Source: CAWBRT01 sp963696525 (GTDB lineage Bacteria; Acidobacteriota; Terriglobia; Terriglobales; Acidobacteriaceae). From it: DNA of 64,000 nt. A program made the position numbers and the translations under genes. The notes beneath the pieces were generated by a model, which saw nothing but the letters and a program-made list of their open reading frames with translations, made no database searches and was not told where the DNA came from. This document shows, in pieces, positions 14,789 through 23,906 of this stretch (its first letter is position 1; every line of letters begins with the position of its first letter). The stretch lies in the NCBI GenBank assembly GCA_963696525.1, contig CAVOKO010000004.1, positions 1 through 64,000 on the forward strand, read 5' to 3'.

Positions 14789-15819
14789 CAGGCAACTTCC
14801 TTCTTGTCGGCGGCTTTTTCTTCATGGCCGCCGAACTGGTAACGAAGGGCGGACAATATCTTGTCGGCGAAGTCACCCTCGCCGCGCGAACTGAATCGCT
14901 CGTACAGCGCGGCACTGAGGACGGGCGCCGGAACCGACTCGTCGATGGCCGCCGTGATCGTCCAGCGTCCCTCCCCCGAGTCCGACACTCTGCCGGCAAA
15001 CTTCGCCAGGTCCGAGCTATCGAGGAGCGCGATGGCGGCCAGATCCAAGAGCCACGACGCGATGACACTGCCGCGGCGCCAGACCTCGGCGATGTCGGCC
15101 AGATTCAGATCGTACGGGTAGTGCTCGGGGTGTCGCAGTGGCGTGGTTTCAGCATCGATGGTGCGCCGCTGCTTGCCGGCGTTGGCGTGGCGAAGGATGT
15201 TCAACCCCTCCGCGTAGGCGGCCATGATGCCATACTCGATGCCGTTGTGCACCATCTTGACGAAGTGGCCTGCACCGCTCGGACCGCAGTGCAGGTAGCC
15301 GTGTTCGGCGGTGCCGCCTAGCTTCTCCCGACCGGGCGTGCGTGGCGCCGCCTCGACACTTGGGGCCAAAGTGGCGAAAACAGGGTCAAGGCGTCGGACG
15401 ACGGGTTCATCACCGCCGATCATCAGGCAGTAGCCTCGCTCAGAGCCCCAGACCCCGCCGCTGGTCCCAACGTCCACGTAGTGGATGCCCATCGGTTTCA
15501 GTTCGGCAGCGCGGCGGATGTCATCGTGGTAGTAGGAGTTGCCGCCGTCGATGACCACATCACCTGGTTTGAGGAGCGGAATGAGGGCCTTCAGCGTCGG
15601 ATCAACCACGGCTGCCGGCACCATCAGCCAGACGGCGCGGGGTAATTTCAGCTTATTAGCGAAGTCGGCCAGCGACGCGGTCCCGACCGCCCCATCTTTG
15701 GCGAGTGCCTGTACGGCTTCCGACTGGAGGTCGTAAACCACGCACTGGTGGCCGGCCCGTAGCAGGCGCCGCACCATATTGGTTCCCATTCGACCCAGTC
15801 CGATCATGCCTAGTTCCAT
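14788..15819 (-). CDS. gnd: 6-phosphogluconate dehydrogenase, decarboxylating (short type)
   Basis: Converts 6-phosphogluconate to ribulose-5-phosphate and CO2. The 343-residue length matches the short, usually NAD-preferring YqeC/GndA-like class. It has the Rossmann motif GLGRMGTNMVRRL, the DGGNSYYHDDIRR loop and KMVHNGIEYGIMAAYAEG. AAAGGAAGAATAC precedes the ATG. It sits about 195 bases after tal with zwf directly coupled downstream; the gap holds nothing recognisable. Confidence 0.93.
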   Translation of the reverse strand: MELGMIGLGRMGTNMVRRLLRAGHQCVVYDLQSEAVQALAKDGAVGTASLADFANKLKLPRAVWLMVPAAVVDPTLKALIPLLKPGDVVIDGGNSYYHDDIRRAAELKPMGIHYVDVGTSGGVWGSERGYCLMIGGDEPVVRRLDPVFATLAPSVEAAPRTPGREKLGGTAEHGYLHCGPSGAGHFVKMVHNGIEYGIMAAYAEGLNILRHANAGKQRRTIDAETTPLRHPEHYPYDLNLADIAEVWRRGSVIASWLLDLAAIALLDSSDLAKFAGRVSDSGEGRWTITAAIDESVPAPVLSAALYERFSSRGEGDFADKILSALRYQFGGHEEKAADKKEVA

Positions 15820-16014
15820 GTATTCTTCCTTTCACCTTAGGAGCCGAAACGTCCGCTCCTCGCAGGCGTTCAATGTGGCCATAGCCAGATGCGTAGCCTC
15901 GCAAGGTCTTATCCTGAAAGTTTTTCGTAAACTCCCTTCGGTTGGATCATTGCATTTCTGCACGAGGTTGCGCACTCACCGGAATATTCACGGCGTGGAT
16001 GCGCCCACCCGGAT

Positions 16015-17097
16015 TCAAGCGGCTTTGAGCACCTTGCTCTTGGACGCAATGCATTCCAGCAGATCCTTCCAGGACTTGACGAACGATTCCGCGCCTGCGA
16101 CCTGGAGTTGTGCGCCCAAGGCGTCTACGTCAATGCCGGCCTTGGCGAAGTTGGCTAGCACCTCCTCGTAGTCGTCGTCACTCGTACACAATGTTTGGCC
16201 GATATCCCCATGTTCTGCGAACGCTTTCAAAGTGGCTTCGGGCATCGTGTTCACGGTGAAGGGTGCGGCAAGGGCGCGGACGTAAAGAGTGTCGGAGGCT
16301 TTGGGGTCCTTGGTTCCAGTGCTGGCCCAAAGAAGGCGCTGGGAACGGCCACCGGCGTTGAGCATGCGCTGCCATCGCGGCGAGTTGAGCCCCATACGGT
16401 AGCTCTCATACGTCTGTCCAGCTATGGCAACGCCAAGTTGATTGTGTAACGCCTCGGGTACTTTGCTCATCACTGCAACGTCCCAGCGGCTGATGAAGAG
16501 CGAAGCTACGGAGCCGACATGCGGATTAAGCCCGGCAGCGATGCGTCGCTCGACGCCTCGCAGGTATGCCTCGGCGGCGGCGACATACTGTTCGCGCGAG
16601 AACAGGAGCGTTACGTTAACCGGCACGCCCGCGAAGATCGCCTCCTCGATGGCAGGGAGTCCCTCCTTGGTGCCTGGAATCTTGATGAAGAGATTTGGGA
16701 GCCCGGCGCGGGCGTGGAGAGCCTTGGCCGCAGCCAGGGTGGCCGCAGTGTCGTGGGCTAGCAAGGGCGAGACCTCCAGGGACACCCAACCGTCCACGCC
16801 GTTCGTCAGGTCGTGGATCGGCCGAAACAGATCGGCGGCCTGCTTGAGGTCCTCCAGCGCGAGTTCGAAGAACAGCGCCTCGCCCGCCTTTCCTTCTTTC
16901 ATTTTCTGGTGAATAGCGGCGTCGTAGTCGTTGCTATTCTTGATGGCGTGATCGAAGATCGTGGGATTCGAGGTGAGCCCTGTAACCGAGAGCTCCTGGA
17001 TGTAACGGCGAAGCGTGCCGCTGCTCAGCAAGCCCCGTGTGATGTTGTCGAGCCAGAGGCTCTGGCCCATTTCGTAAAGTTTTTGTGTCGCTTTCAT
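16015..17097 (-). CDS. tal: transaldolase
   Basis: Transfers a dihydroxyacetone unit between sugar phosphates in the non-oxidative pentose-phosphate pathway. The protein is 360 aa; the Schiff-base lysine is Lys139 in LFIKIPGTKEG. TSNPTIFDHAI and RWDVAV are typical family segments. The open frame continues far upstream, but ATG 17097 follows AGGAG by seven bases, and the upstream sequence is the decayed rpiB. An immediately preceding ATG at 17100 is an alternative start. Confidence 0.93.
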   Translation of the reverse strand: MKATQKLYEMGQSLWLDNITRGLLSSGTLRRYIQELSVTGLTSNPTIFDHAIKNSNDYDAAIHQKMKEGKAGEALFFELALEDLKQAADLFRPIHDLTNGVDGWVSLEVSPLLAHDTAATLAAAKALHARAGLPNLFIKIPGTKEGLPAIEEAIFAGVPVNVTLLFSREQYVAAAEAYLRGVERRIAAGLNPHVGSVASLFISRWDVAVMSKVPEALHNQLGVAIAGQTYESYRMGLNSPRWQRMLNAGGRSQRLLWASTGTKDPKASDTLYVRALAAPFTVNTMPEATLKAFAEHGDIGQTLCTSDDDYEEVLANFAKAGIDVDALGAQLQVAGAESFVKSWKDLLECIASKSKVLKAA

Positions 17098-17406
17098 CAT
17101 TTCTCTCCTGCAGTTGCTTGCGCGGCAACTTCTTGCTCCTCCAGCGCCTGCACTTCCGCCAGGCGGCGTTGGTGGCGTGGAGCGCCGCTGAAGTGAGCGG
17201 TCAGGAAGGTCTGGATGAGTTCCCAAGCCAGCGCAGGCCCGATCACTTTTCCTCCCAGACAAAAGACATTTCGTGTCGTCATCTTCGACGTTTTGGTAAG
17301 CGGAGAAAACATCATGGATAAGCCCAGCACGCATACCGACTTGTTCGCAGCTATGGAGCGCCGAGGCTGCCGGCAGAACGCGATTCCACGCAAAGAACCT
17401 GCTCAT
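17097..17406 (-). pseudogene. rpiB: decayed ribose-5-phosphate isomerase B remnant
   Basis: Pieces of RpiB are readable in two frames: SIAANK, then in another frame VGMRAGLIHDVFSAYQNVEDDD, then back to NVFCLGGKVIGPALAWELIQ and a normal C-terminal tail. At least two compensating shifts (one -1, one +1) lie near 17340 and 17280. The N-terminal half is missing. Its stop overlaps the tal start (TGATG), so it was once coupled to tal. RpiB interconverts ribulose- and ribose-5-phosphate. Decay is favoured over sequencing error because the N-terminus is gone as well. Confidence 0.7.
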
Positions 17407-17956
17407 CGCCTTGAACCGCCTTCAGGTCTCCGCCCCGCACTCACACTTTGCACCCTGTGACAGCATCGCACCGGCGAAAGTAATGATCTGTTCCTTTTTG
17501 CTCATTCTTGCCGATATTGAGAAAGGGTCTTCCTTGCGTTTGGTGAGGGATGTCTGGTCTCGGCCAGACTGATTGGTTGCCACTCGAAACTAGCTGGCGT
17601 GCAGTACGCGTAACCTGAGCAGATCGAGCTTGACGCGCCCGTACACCTGGCGTGTGCTCAGCTTCTGGCGATGAACCGATCCTCGACCTGTACGCTCCAA
17701 CGCAGTTGCATGACAGCAAGCACAGCTGCCTCGTCGCGGCCGGCCCGCTCAGTGCTCATTCAGTGTTCCCGGCATTGCTCATGCAGAACCTGCTCATCAA
17801 GGACAGCGTTGCCAGGCTGCGTGAGAACCTGGATGTCTTGTGGCTGAAGGAAAAAGAGCACTTTGGCCCAAACCTTGATGGAAAGGTGCTTGGGTACCCG
17901 GTTCGCTTCTGCGCAGCAGAAACTCCCACGGGCACACCCGCGGGAGTCTATTTGGA
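17407..17956. other. intergenic stretch, nothing recognised
   Basis: About 550 bases between the rpiB remnant and the BON gene. Short open frames on both strands have no ribosome sites or family resemblance. The missing N-terminal part of rpiB would have lain here but could not be recognised. Confidence 0.5.
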
Positions 17957-18712
17957 CTACTCGATGGTCATAAGGTTCTTGACGCTCTTGACGCCGTTGA
18001 CGTCGTTGACGAGCCTGGTGGCCAGGTCCTTTTCAGCTGCGTTTTTCGCCTTGCCACCCAGTGTAACTACACCGATCTTCGTGGTGACCGAAGTATTGAG
18101 GGCACTGGTCGAGCGGTGATAGAGCAGCATCATCTTGACTTGGGCGGTGATGGAAGCGTCATCAATATTTTGACCTACCGTGCTCGATGTCTTTGCTACT
18201 GCCACTGTCATCTCATTCTTTACGCCCTTGACCCCTTTCACATCTTTAGCGTATTCGGCCGTCAGATCTTTTTGTGCCTTGCTGGTCGCTTCGCCTTGCA
18301 AGGTGACGATTCCGTCTTTGACGTCGTTCACTTCAGTTTTTAAACCGTTCACGCTGCGATGGAACAAGAGCGTGGTTTTCACTTTCATCTTGAGCCACGC
18401 ATCTGAGTACTCAGCGGGGTGGTCTCCTTTGACTTCCAGCCTGTTGTCCACACTCTTAACCCCTGGCAAGCTAGCCACGGTCTCCTTGGCTAATGATTTG
18501 TGGGATTCTTCGGAGACAGTTCCCGTTAAGCTCACAACGCCATTCACGGACTGAATCTTAATATCATCAGTCTTGAGGTAGGTCTCGAATACATACGACT
18601 TCCTGGCGGATGATTCGATACGGTCATCCATTTTGGACGCGTGCACAGGCATGCTTATCGCTAACAGAGCGACGGCAGCCACCATCAGAATTACGCGATG
18701 CATTATTTTCAT
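17957..18712 (-). CDS. periplasmic protein with three BON domains
   Basis: A 251-residue exported protein with a clear signal peptide (MKIMHRVILMVAAVALLAISMPVHA). Three BON repeats follow at about residues 30-95, 105-170 and 180-250, each with a V.L.G.V pattern and V.GVKSV.N end. BON proteins such as OsmY/Kbp bind membranes or ligands under osmotic and envelope stress. GGAGG is placed ideally before the ATG. A sigma-54-type promoter stands about 140 bases upstream. No coupled neighbour. Confidence 0.88.
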   Translation of the reverse strand: MKIMHRVILMVAAVALLAISMPVHASKMDDRIESSARKSYVFETYLKTDDIKIQSVNGVVSLTGTVSEESHKSLAKETVASLPGVKSVDNRLEVKGDHPAEYSDAWLKMKVKTTLLFHRSVNGLKTEVNDVKDGIVTLQGEATSKAQKDLTAEYAKDVKGVKGVKNEMTVAVAKTSSTVGQNIDDASITAQVKMMLLYHRSTSALNTSVTTKIGVVTLGGKAKNAAEKDLATRLVNDVNGVKSVKNLMTIE

Positions 18713-18850
18713 TGCATTCCTCCTTACTTTTAGCTGGAATTTACGTGTTCATTGTCTGGGCGACCAGTAACATACTCTCGACCGCTCCGCTTGCGATGCC
18801 GCGCCGGTATTGGATAATCCATATGGCGCGGGCGTTTCAAGTCTGCCGTG

Positions 18851-18865
18851 GCAGCACTCGTGCCA
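18851..18865 (-). promoter_or_regulatory. sigma-54-type -24/-12 promoter for the BON gene
   Basis: The minus strand reads TGGCACGAGTGCTGC, a near-consensus sigma-54 promoter with GG and GC twelve bases apart. Predicted transcription starts near 18839, giving a leader of about 127 bases before the BON gene. The site lies just upstream (on the minus strand) of nothing but the end of the PPK2 gene. An enhancer-binding activator would be required. Confidence 0.6.
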
Positions 18866-18882
18866 TAAAAGTCCCTGAAACG

Positions 18883-19755
18883 TTACTTCGCTAGCTGCTT
18901 CCGGATCGTTTGCAATTCTAGCCGACGCTTCTCCGTGGTCTTGGGATATGCCATCTTGAGACCTTTGAGCGCATCAAGAACAATTCTGGAAACAATCAAC
19001 CGGGCGTTTTCCTTATCATCGGCGGGCACGACGTACCAGGGCGCGTGATGGGTGCTTGTCGCATGCAGGCAATCCTCATAAGCCTTCACGTAATGCTTCC
19101 AGTATTTCCTCTCGTGAATGTCCGCGGCGCTAAACTTCCAGTTCTTGTCCGGCTCGTCAATGCGCTCGAGGAATCGCTTGCGCTGTTCTTCCTGCGATAG
19201 ATGAAGAAATATTTTGATGATCCGCGTTCCATTGCGATAAAGATGGCTTTCCAGGTCCACAATCGACCGATACCGCTCCTTCCAGATGGTCTTCTCGTCG
19301 CGCAACTCTTCCGGGAGCCCTTGGTTGCGGAGAATCTCCGGATGCACCCGAACGACCAGCACTTCCTCGTAATAGGAACGATTGAAGATCCCGATCCGTC
19401 CGCGTTCGGGAAGTCGGCACGTCGTGCGCCAGAGAAAATCATGTTCTAGTTCTTCGGCACTCGGCTGTTTGAAGCTGAAAACCTCGCAGCCTTCTGGATT
19501 TACTCCGGACATCACGTGCCGGATGGCGCCGTCCTTGCCGGCACCGTCCATCCCCTGGAAGATCAGCAGCAAGGCATAGCGGTTGGACGCGTAGTGAAGG
19601 CGTTGCAGCGAACTCAACTCCTCAACGTGTTTTTGCAAGAGTTCTTGATACTGCTCCTTCGACTTGCAAAAGGGCTTCACAATCGTCGGCCACTTTCTGA
19701 GTTCGACCTTTTTCCCGGGCCGCACAAGGAAATCCTTTGAATCGATTTTCATCAT
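18883..19755 (-). CDS. ppk2: polyphosphate kinase 2 family protein
   Basis: Phosphorylates nucleotides with polyphosphate, or the reverse. A single-domain PPK2 of 290 aa has Walker A GMDGAGKD (68-75), a Walker B-like IGIFNRSYYEEVLVVRVHPE segment and a lid region with DEKTIWKERYR. The length fits class I/III enzymes; the nucleotide preference cannot be read. GGGAGG abuts the first ATG, so the second ATG at 19752 may be the real start. It is a stand-alone gene within a stress-gene neighbourhood, consistent with energy storage in dormancy. Confidence 0.9.
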   Translation of the reverse strand: MMKIDSKDFLVRPGKKVELRKWPTIVKPFCKSKEQYQELLQKHVEELSSLQRLHYASNRYALLLIFQGMDGAGKDGAIRHVMSGVNPEGCEVFSFKQPSAEELEHDFLWRTTCRLPERGRIGIFNRSYYEEVLVVRVHPEILRNQGLPEELRDEKTIWKERYRSIVDLESHLYRNGTRIIKIFLHLSQEEQRKRFLERIDEPDKNWKFSAADIHERKYWKHYVKAYEDCLHATSTHHAPWYVVPADDKENARLIVSRIVLDALKGLKMAYPKTTEKRRLELQTIRKQLAK

Positions 19756-19983
19756 CCTCCCTTCGGTGTCACGAACCGCTTGGGCTGCGCTTGTTGCTCA
19801 TGGCACTCACTAAGAGATTCATGACACTTTCGCATATGACACCTGATCTTCCCGAGTCTCTCGTTCTGCCTCAAGCCAGTTCGATCTTGCTGCCTTTCAC
19901 CATGCACTGTTATAGGTGAAGTTCATAGATGTGTGTGGCAATCTTTGGTGAATGCAGGAAGCCCAACACTGTTGGTGCTTAAC

Positions 19984-20610
19984 CTATATCCCTGCCTTCG
20001 TGTGATACAGATTGACACGGAAGTCGGCCCACGAAACGGACTGCACCCAGCGAGTGGGGACCAGAACCGATCGATTCTGGAGCCAGCCTCCACTTTTCAC
20101 ATCGAGGTAGCCGAGGTGCCAGCTGGCCTCATCCATAACAAAGCCCTCAAGGATTCCAAAGTCACCATCTGTGGCCCACACGTGGTAACCCAGCATATGC
20201 AAGGTGCTGCGCCGATGGGGATCCTCGGCGGTATTCACCGGGTACTTCGCTCCAGTTGGTATGTGGGACGGGAAGAACTCGCTGTTCACCCAACATGCCA
20301 GCGGGCCCCAGTATTCACGCATGGCAATCTCCTGCTGACGTGAGACCGGTTTCTCAGTATCCACGACAGGGCTGTCGTGCATTTGCACCCTAGTCAGATG
20401 AGCGCGACAGGTTTTGTTTGCCCAGTCGGGCTGTTCTAGCGCTGCAACGGGAAGAACCACATCGCGCCGTTTCAGCCAGCCTCCCACGTCTACCACCAGG
20501 CAGCAAACCTTCCAGGACTGATCATCGAAGAGAAAAGTGCGGATACTTCCCGTCTCGCCATCGGTCGCGATGACGGGAGATCCGATTAATGCCTTGAGTT
20601 CGTATAACAT
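19984..20610 (-). CDS. PRC-barrel domain protein
   Basis: A 208-residue protein with two PRC-barrel-like halves (IGSPVIATDGETGSIRTFLFDD and MLGYHVWATDGDFGILEGFVMD), each followed by WL..R.VL.P. PRC barrels mediate RNA-, protein- or membrane-linked interactions. GGGAGGAGAAAT precedes the chosen ATG at 20610. It is related to the 251-residue protein at 29537. No signal peptide; cytoplasmic. Confidence 0.8.
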   Translation of the reverse strand: MLYELKALIGSPVIATDGETGSIRTFLFDDQSWKVCCLVVDVGGWLKRRDVVLPVAALEQPDWANKTCRAHLTRVQMHDSPVVDTEKPVSRQQEIAMREYWGPLACWVNSEFFPSHIPTGAKYPVNTAEDPHRRSTLHMLGYHVWATDGDFGILEGFVMDEASWHLGYLDVKSGGWLQNRSVLVPTRWVQSVSWADFRVNLYHTKAGI

Positions 20611-20718
20611 ATTTCTCCTCCCAGGTTGCCGGCACAATTAGGTCTTCCAGGCCCTTAGATTTCCCGCCGCCATTGCCCGCCGCGAGCCAGCAATGTCAGG
20701 CGCGTTGTTCTTGTCTGT

Positions 20719-23700
20719 TTATTTATCCGCTTTCTGATTCTCGCGCTCTGCCTTCTCCAAGTCTTCAACTGCTTGAAGGTCCTTGCGCCCCAGTTCCTCG
20801 TAGAGCTCATGGACCCGCTTGACGAGCTGCGGTGTCAAGTCGGACGGTGTCTCAGCTTTGTCTTCAGGTTTCGGCTCGGCCTTCGCCTCTGTTCTAGACA
20901 CGGTTTTGGTTTCAGGTTGAGGCTCGACCTTGGTTTCAGGTTTTGCCTCAACCTTGTTTTCGGGCTTGGCCTCAGCTTTGACCTCAGGCTTAGGCACAGC
21001 TTGGGTCTCAGGGTTGGCTTGGGCTTGATTTTTCTGAATTTCCCGTTCCGCTTTGTCCCAGTTCTGAACCGATTGACCGTCCCGGTGCCCTTGCTGCTCG
21101 TAGAGTTCATACGCTCGTGTGGCGATCTGCTTCGTCAAATCGGAAGTTGTCTTGGCTGTGGGCTTAGACTCGGGTTTGGCTTCCGGCTTCGGCTCAACCT
21201 TTGCTTCAGGTTTGAGCTCGACTGCAGGCTTGGCCTCAGCCTTAGTTTTATGCTCTGATTCGGATTTGGATTGAGTTTTCGGAGCGGCCGTCGCTTCAGG
21301 CTTAGCTGCGGCTTTGACTGGATCAAAAATCCGATACGCGAGCAGTTTCACGCGGTCATTCAAAAGGAACCACAGCAGCGCATAGCCCCACACGAATCCG
21401 GCCCAACCCCAGCCCAGGGGTGTCATAAACAACCCATAAACCGCTATCAACGTCGCCACAATTTGGGTGCCGAGCACCGCTATCCATAGAATCCGCGCCG
21501 GGCGTATGGACCAGAATGGGCGGCGGGTGCGCGTCAGAAAGATCGTCAGATGTCCGGCCACGGACAGCTTCAAGTACATCAGCGTCTGGATGTGCGCACG
21601 GTCGAGGTGAAACACGCGCTCACCAAGATAAAACAGGCCAAATGCAGACACGACCCCGATGACGCCCAGCACCGTGGAGATCCCCAGCACCATGCGCATG
21701 TTCCAGGCCTCGGGCTGATCCTTGTAATGAACGTTGTCATAGGCGATCGACAGGATGGCACCATCGTTGAGCAACGCCAGCATTACGATCATCACCGCCG
21801 TCAATGGATAAAAGTTAAAGATCAGGATCGAGAGCGTCATGAAGAACAGCACGCGCAGCGTCTCGGCGATGCGGTAGATCGCGTAGCTGTTCATCCGCTG
21901 GAAAATGCGGCGGCTTTCCTTGATTGCGTCAATAATCACCGAAAGACCGGGCGTCAGCAGCACCATCGCTGCCGCTGCACGCGCTGCATCCGTCGCGCCG
22001 GAGACGGCAATGCCGCAGTCGGCTTTCTTCAGCGCAGGGGCGTCATTCACCCCGTCGCCCGTCATGCCGACGATGTGGCCGCGCTTCTGCAAAATATCCA
22101 CAATGTGGAACTTGTGTTCAGGGAACACCTGCGCGAAGCCGTCGGCCTTCTCAATGGACTCGGCCACCGCCGTGGTCTCTTGCTTCTTTGAGTCGCCCAG
22201 GCTGCCGGCATCGAGGATATTTGTGCCCATATCCAATTTTTTGGCGGTTTCCTTGGCGATGGCCAGTGCATCGCCCGTAACCATCTTGATCTTCACGCCC
22301 ATCTGTCGCGCGGTTGCGATGGTTGTCTTGGCATCTTCCCGTGGCGGATCGAACAGGGGCAACACGCCAAGAAACTGCCATTGCCCGTCGCCCTCGGCCC
22401 GAGCCACACCCAACGAACGAAAACCACGCGCCGCGAATTCGTTGACCGCCTTATCAACGGCGGGCTTCACCTGCCCAGCATTGGCCGACAATGCCATAAT
22501 CACCTGCGGCGCGCCCTTGGTCACCTTGAACGTTTTTCCATCTTTGGCTTTGACGGTGGCCTCGGTGCGTTTATGCACCGGGTCGAACGGCTGGAAATGA
22601 ACCACCTCATAAGCCTTTAACGAATCCTTGTCTTTCAGTCCGCCCAGAACGGCCAGATCAATCGTGTCGTTATTCTCTGCACGCGACGCCAGCGCGCCAC
22701 TGAGGATGACTTGCTCGGAGGGGATATTATTCACGCTGAACGGATCGCCCAGCGTCAGTTTGTTCTGGGTCAGGGTGCCGGTCTTGTCCGCGCACAGCAC
22801 GTCCACGCCCGCCAACTCCTCGATGGCTACCAACCGGCTCACTATCGCCTGTTTTCTGGAAAGCAGACGCGCGCCGACCGCCATCGTCACCGACAGCACC
22901 GTTGGCATCGCCACGGGAATCGCCGCCACGGTCAGCACCAGGGCGAACTGCAAAGTCGTGAGGATCGGGTCGCCACGGTGGATCGCAAAAGCAATAATCA
23001 CCGCCACCAGCGCCACTGCGAGAATGATCAGATAATCTCCGATCTTCAAAACCGCCTTTTGAAAATGGCTGACGGTGTGCGCCTCCTGCACCAGTTGCGC
23101 CGTCTTGCCGAAGTAGGTTTTCTCGCCTGTGGCATAGACCATTGCGCCAATTTCGCCCTGGCGGATGATCGAACCCGAAAACACTGCATCGCCGGATTTG
23201 CGCTCGGCGGGCAAAGACTCTCCCGTTAGCGCGGACTGATCCACCTCCACCGGGTCGCCGTCCAGCAGTCGCGCATCCGCCGGCACAATATCGCCCAGGC
23301 GCATGCGGATGACGTCGCCCGGCACCAACTCACGCGCCGGTGGGTTGATCCACTTCCCATCCCGTTTCACCCGGGCGTTGACCGCCAGTTTGGCCTTCAG
23401 GGCGGCGATGGCGTTGCTCGCCTCGCGTTCTTCCCAGAATCCGACCACGGCGTTGGCCACCAGCAACAGAAGGATGATGAAAAAATCCGGCCAGTGTCCG
23501 ACCACGCCCGACAAAATTACCGCTACTTCGATCATCCAGGGGATGGGCCCCCAAAAATACGAGAGGAATTTCAAGAACGGATTGGTTTTCTCTTCTTCAA
23601 TCTCATTCGGCCCATATTGCGTCAGCCGTTTCTGCGCCTCGGCCTGAGTGAGGCCATCCGGCGACGACCCCAACTTTTTCTCCACTTCCGGCATCGGCAG

Positions 23701-23781
23701 GGATTTCAGATCGTCCTTGGACTCCGGTTTGGAGCCCGGCTTCGATTCGGGAGACTTGGGCTTATCTGTATTCGGTTTCAC
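20719..23781 (-). CDS. P3-type (proton-pumping) P-type ATPase with DUF2934-like tail repeats
   Basis: A 1020-residue plasma-membrane H+-ATPase-like pump. The core (about 1-830) has the N-terminal cation ATPase domain, TGES, the phosphorylation site DKTGTLTQNK, MTGDGVNDAPALKKADCG and about ten membrane spans. It would expel protons at the expense of ATP. The tail is unusual: a Lys/Pro/Glu/Ala-rich linker with two copies of an approximately 38-residue DUF2934-like unit (880-917 and 980-1017, RAYELYEQQG and RVHELYEELG). It starts with GTG after AGGAGG. Plant and fungal relatives use their C-terminal tail for autoinhibition; a similar role here is speculation. Confidence 0.92.
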   Translation of the reverse strand: MKPNTDKPKSPESKPGSKPESKDDLKSLPMPEVEKKLGSSPDGLTQAEAQKRLTQYGPNEIEEEKTNPFLKFLSYFWGPIPWMIEVAVILSGVVGHWPDFFIILLLLVANAVVGFWEEREASNAIAALKAKLAVNARVKRDGKWINPPARELVPGDVIRMRLGDIVPADARLLDGDPVEVDQSALTGESLPAERKSGDAVFSGSIIRQGEIGAMVYATGEKTYFGKTAQLVQEAHTVSHFQKAVLKIGDYLIILAVALVAVIIAFAIHRGDPILTTLQFALVLTVAAIPVAMPTVLSVTMAVGARLLSRKQAIVSRLVAIEELAGVDVLCADKTGTLTQNKLTLGDPFSVNNIPSEQVILSGALASRAENNDTIDLAVLGGLKDKDSLKAYEVVHFQPFDPVHKRTEATVKAKDGKTFKVTKGAPQVIMALSANAGQVKPAVDKAVNEFAARGFRSLGVARAEGDGQWQFLGVLPLFDPPREDAKTTIATARQMGVKIKMVTGDALAIAKETAKKLDMGTNILDAGSLGDSKKQETTAVAESIEKADGFAQVFPEHKFHIVDILQKRGHIVGMTGDGVNDAPALKKADCGIAVSGATDAARAAAAMVLLTPGLSVIIDAIKESRRIFQRMNSYAIYRIAETLRVLFFMTLSILIFNFYPLTAVMIVMLALLNDGAILSIAYDNVHYKDQPEAWNMRMVLGISTVLGVIGVVSAFGLFYLGERVFHLDRAHIQTLMYLKLSVAGHLTIFLTRTRRPFWSIRPARILWIAVLGTQIVATLIAVYGLFMTPLGWGWAGFVWGYALLWFLLNDRVKLLAYRIFDPVKAAAKPEATAAPKTQSKSESEHKTKAEAKPAVELKPEAKVEPKPEAKPESKPTAKTTSDLTKQIATRAYELYEQQGHRDGQSVQNWDKAEREIQKNQAQANPETQAVPKPEVKAEAKPENKVEAKPETKVEPQPETKTVSRTEAKAEPKPEDKAETPSDLTPQLVKRVHELYEELGRKDLQAVEDLEKAERENQKADK

Positions 23782-23906
23782 GACAACTACCCTCCTGTTC
23801 TTGTTACCTCGACCGAGTCTTGGCCCAGAGGGGCCTTGGAAAATCTGTCGACAGGCGCTGTCGAAGAAGTCTCATTCGCGGTTTTGAATTCCTAAACTCG
23901 GGCACA

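Noticed and set aside
17652..18119. Plus-strand gene upstream of and overlapping the BON gene
   Set aside because: Its C-terminal part is the reverse complement of the BON repeats; no start signals.
17097..18119. Transaldolase with 100 extra N-terminal residues
   Set aside because: The extension is the broken rpiB; the ribosome site and family alignment place the start at 17097.
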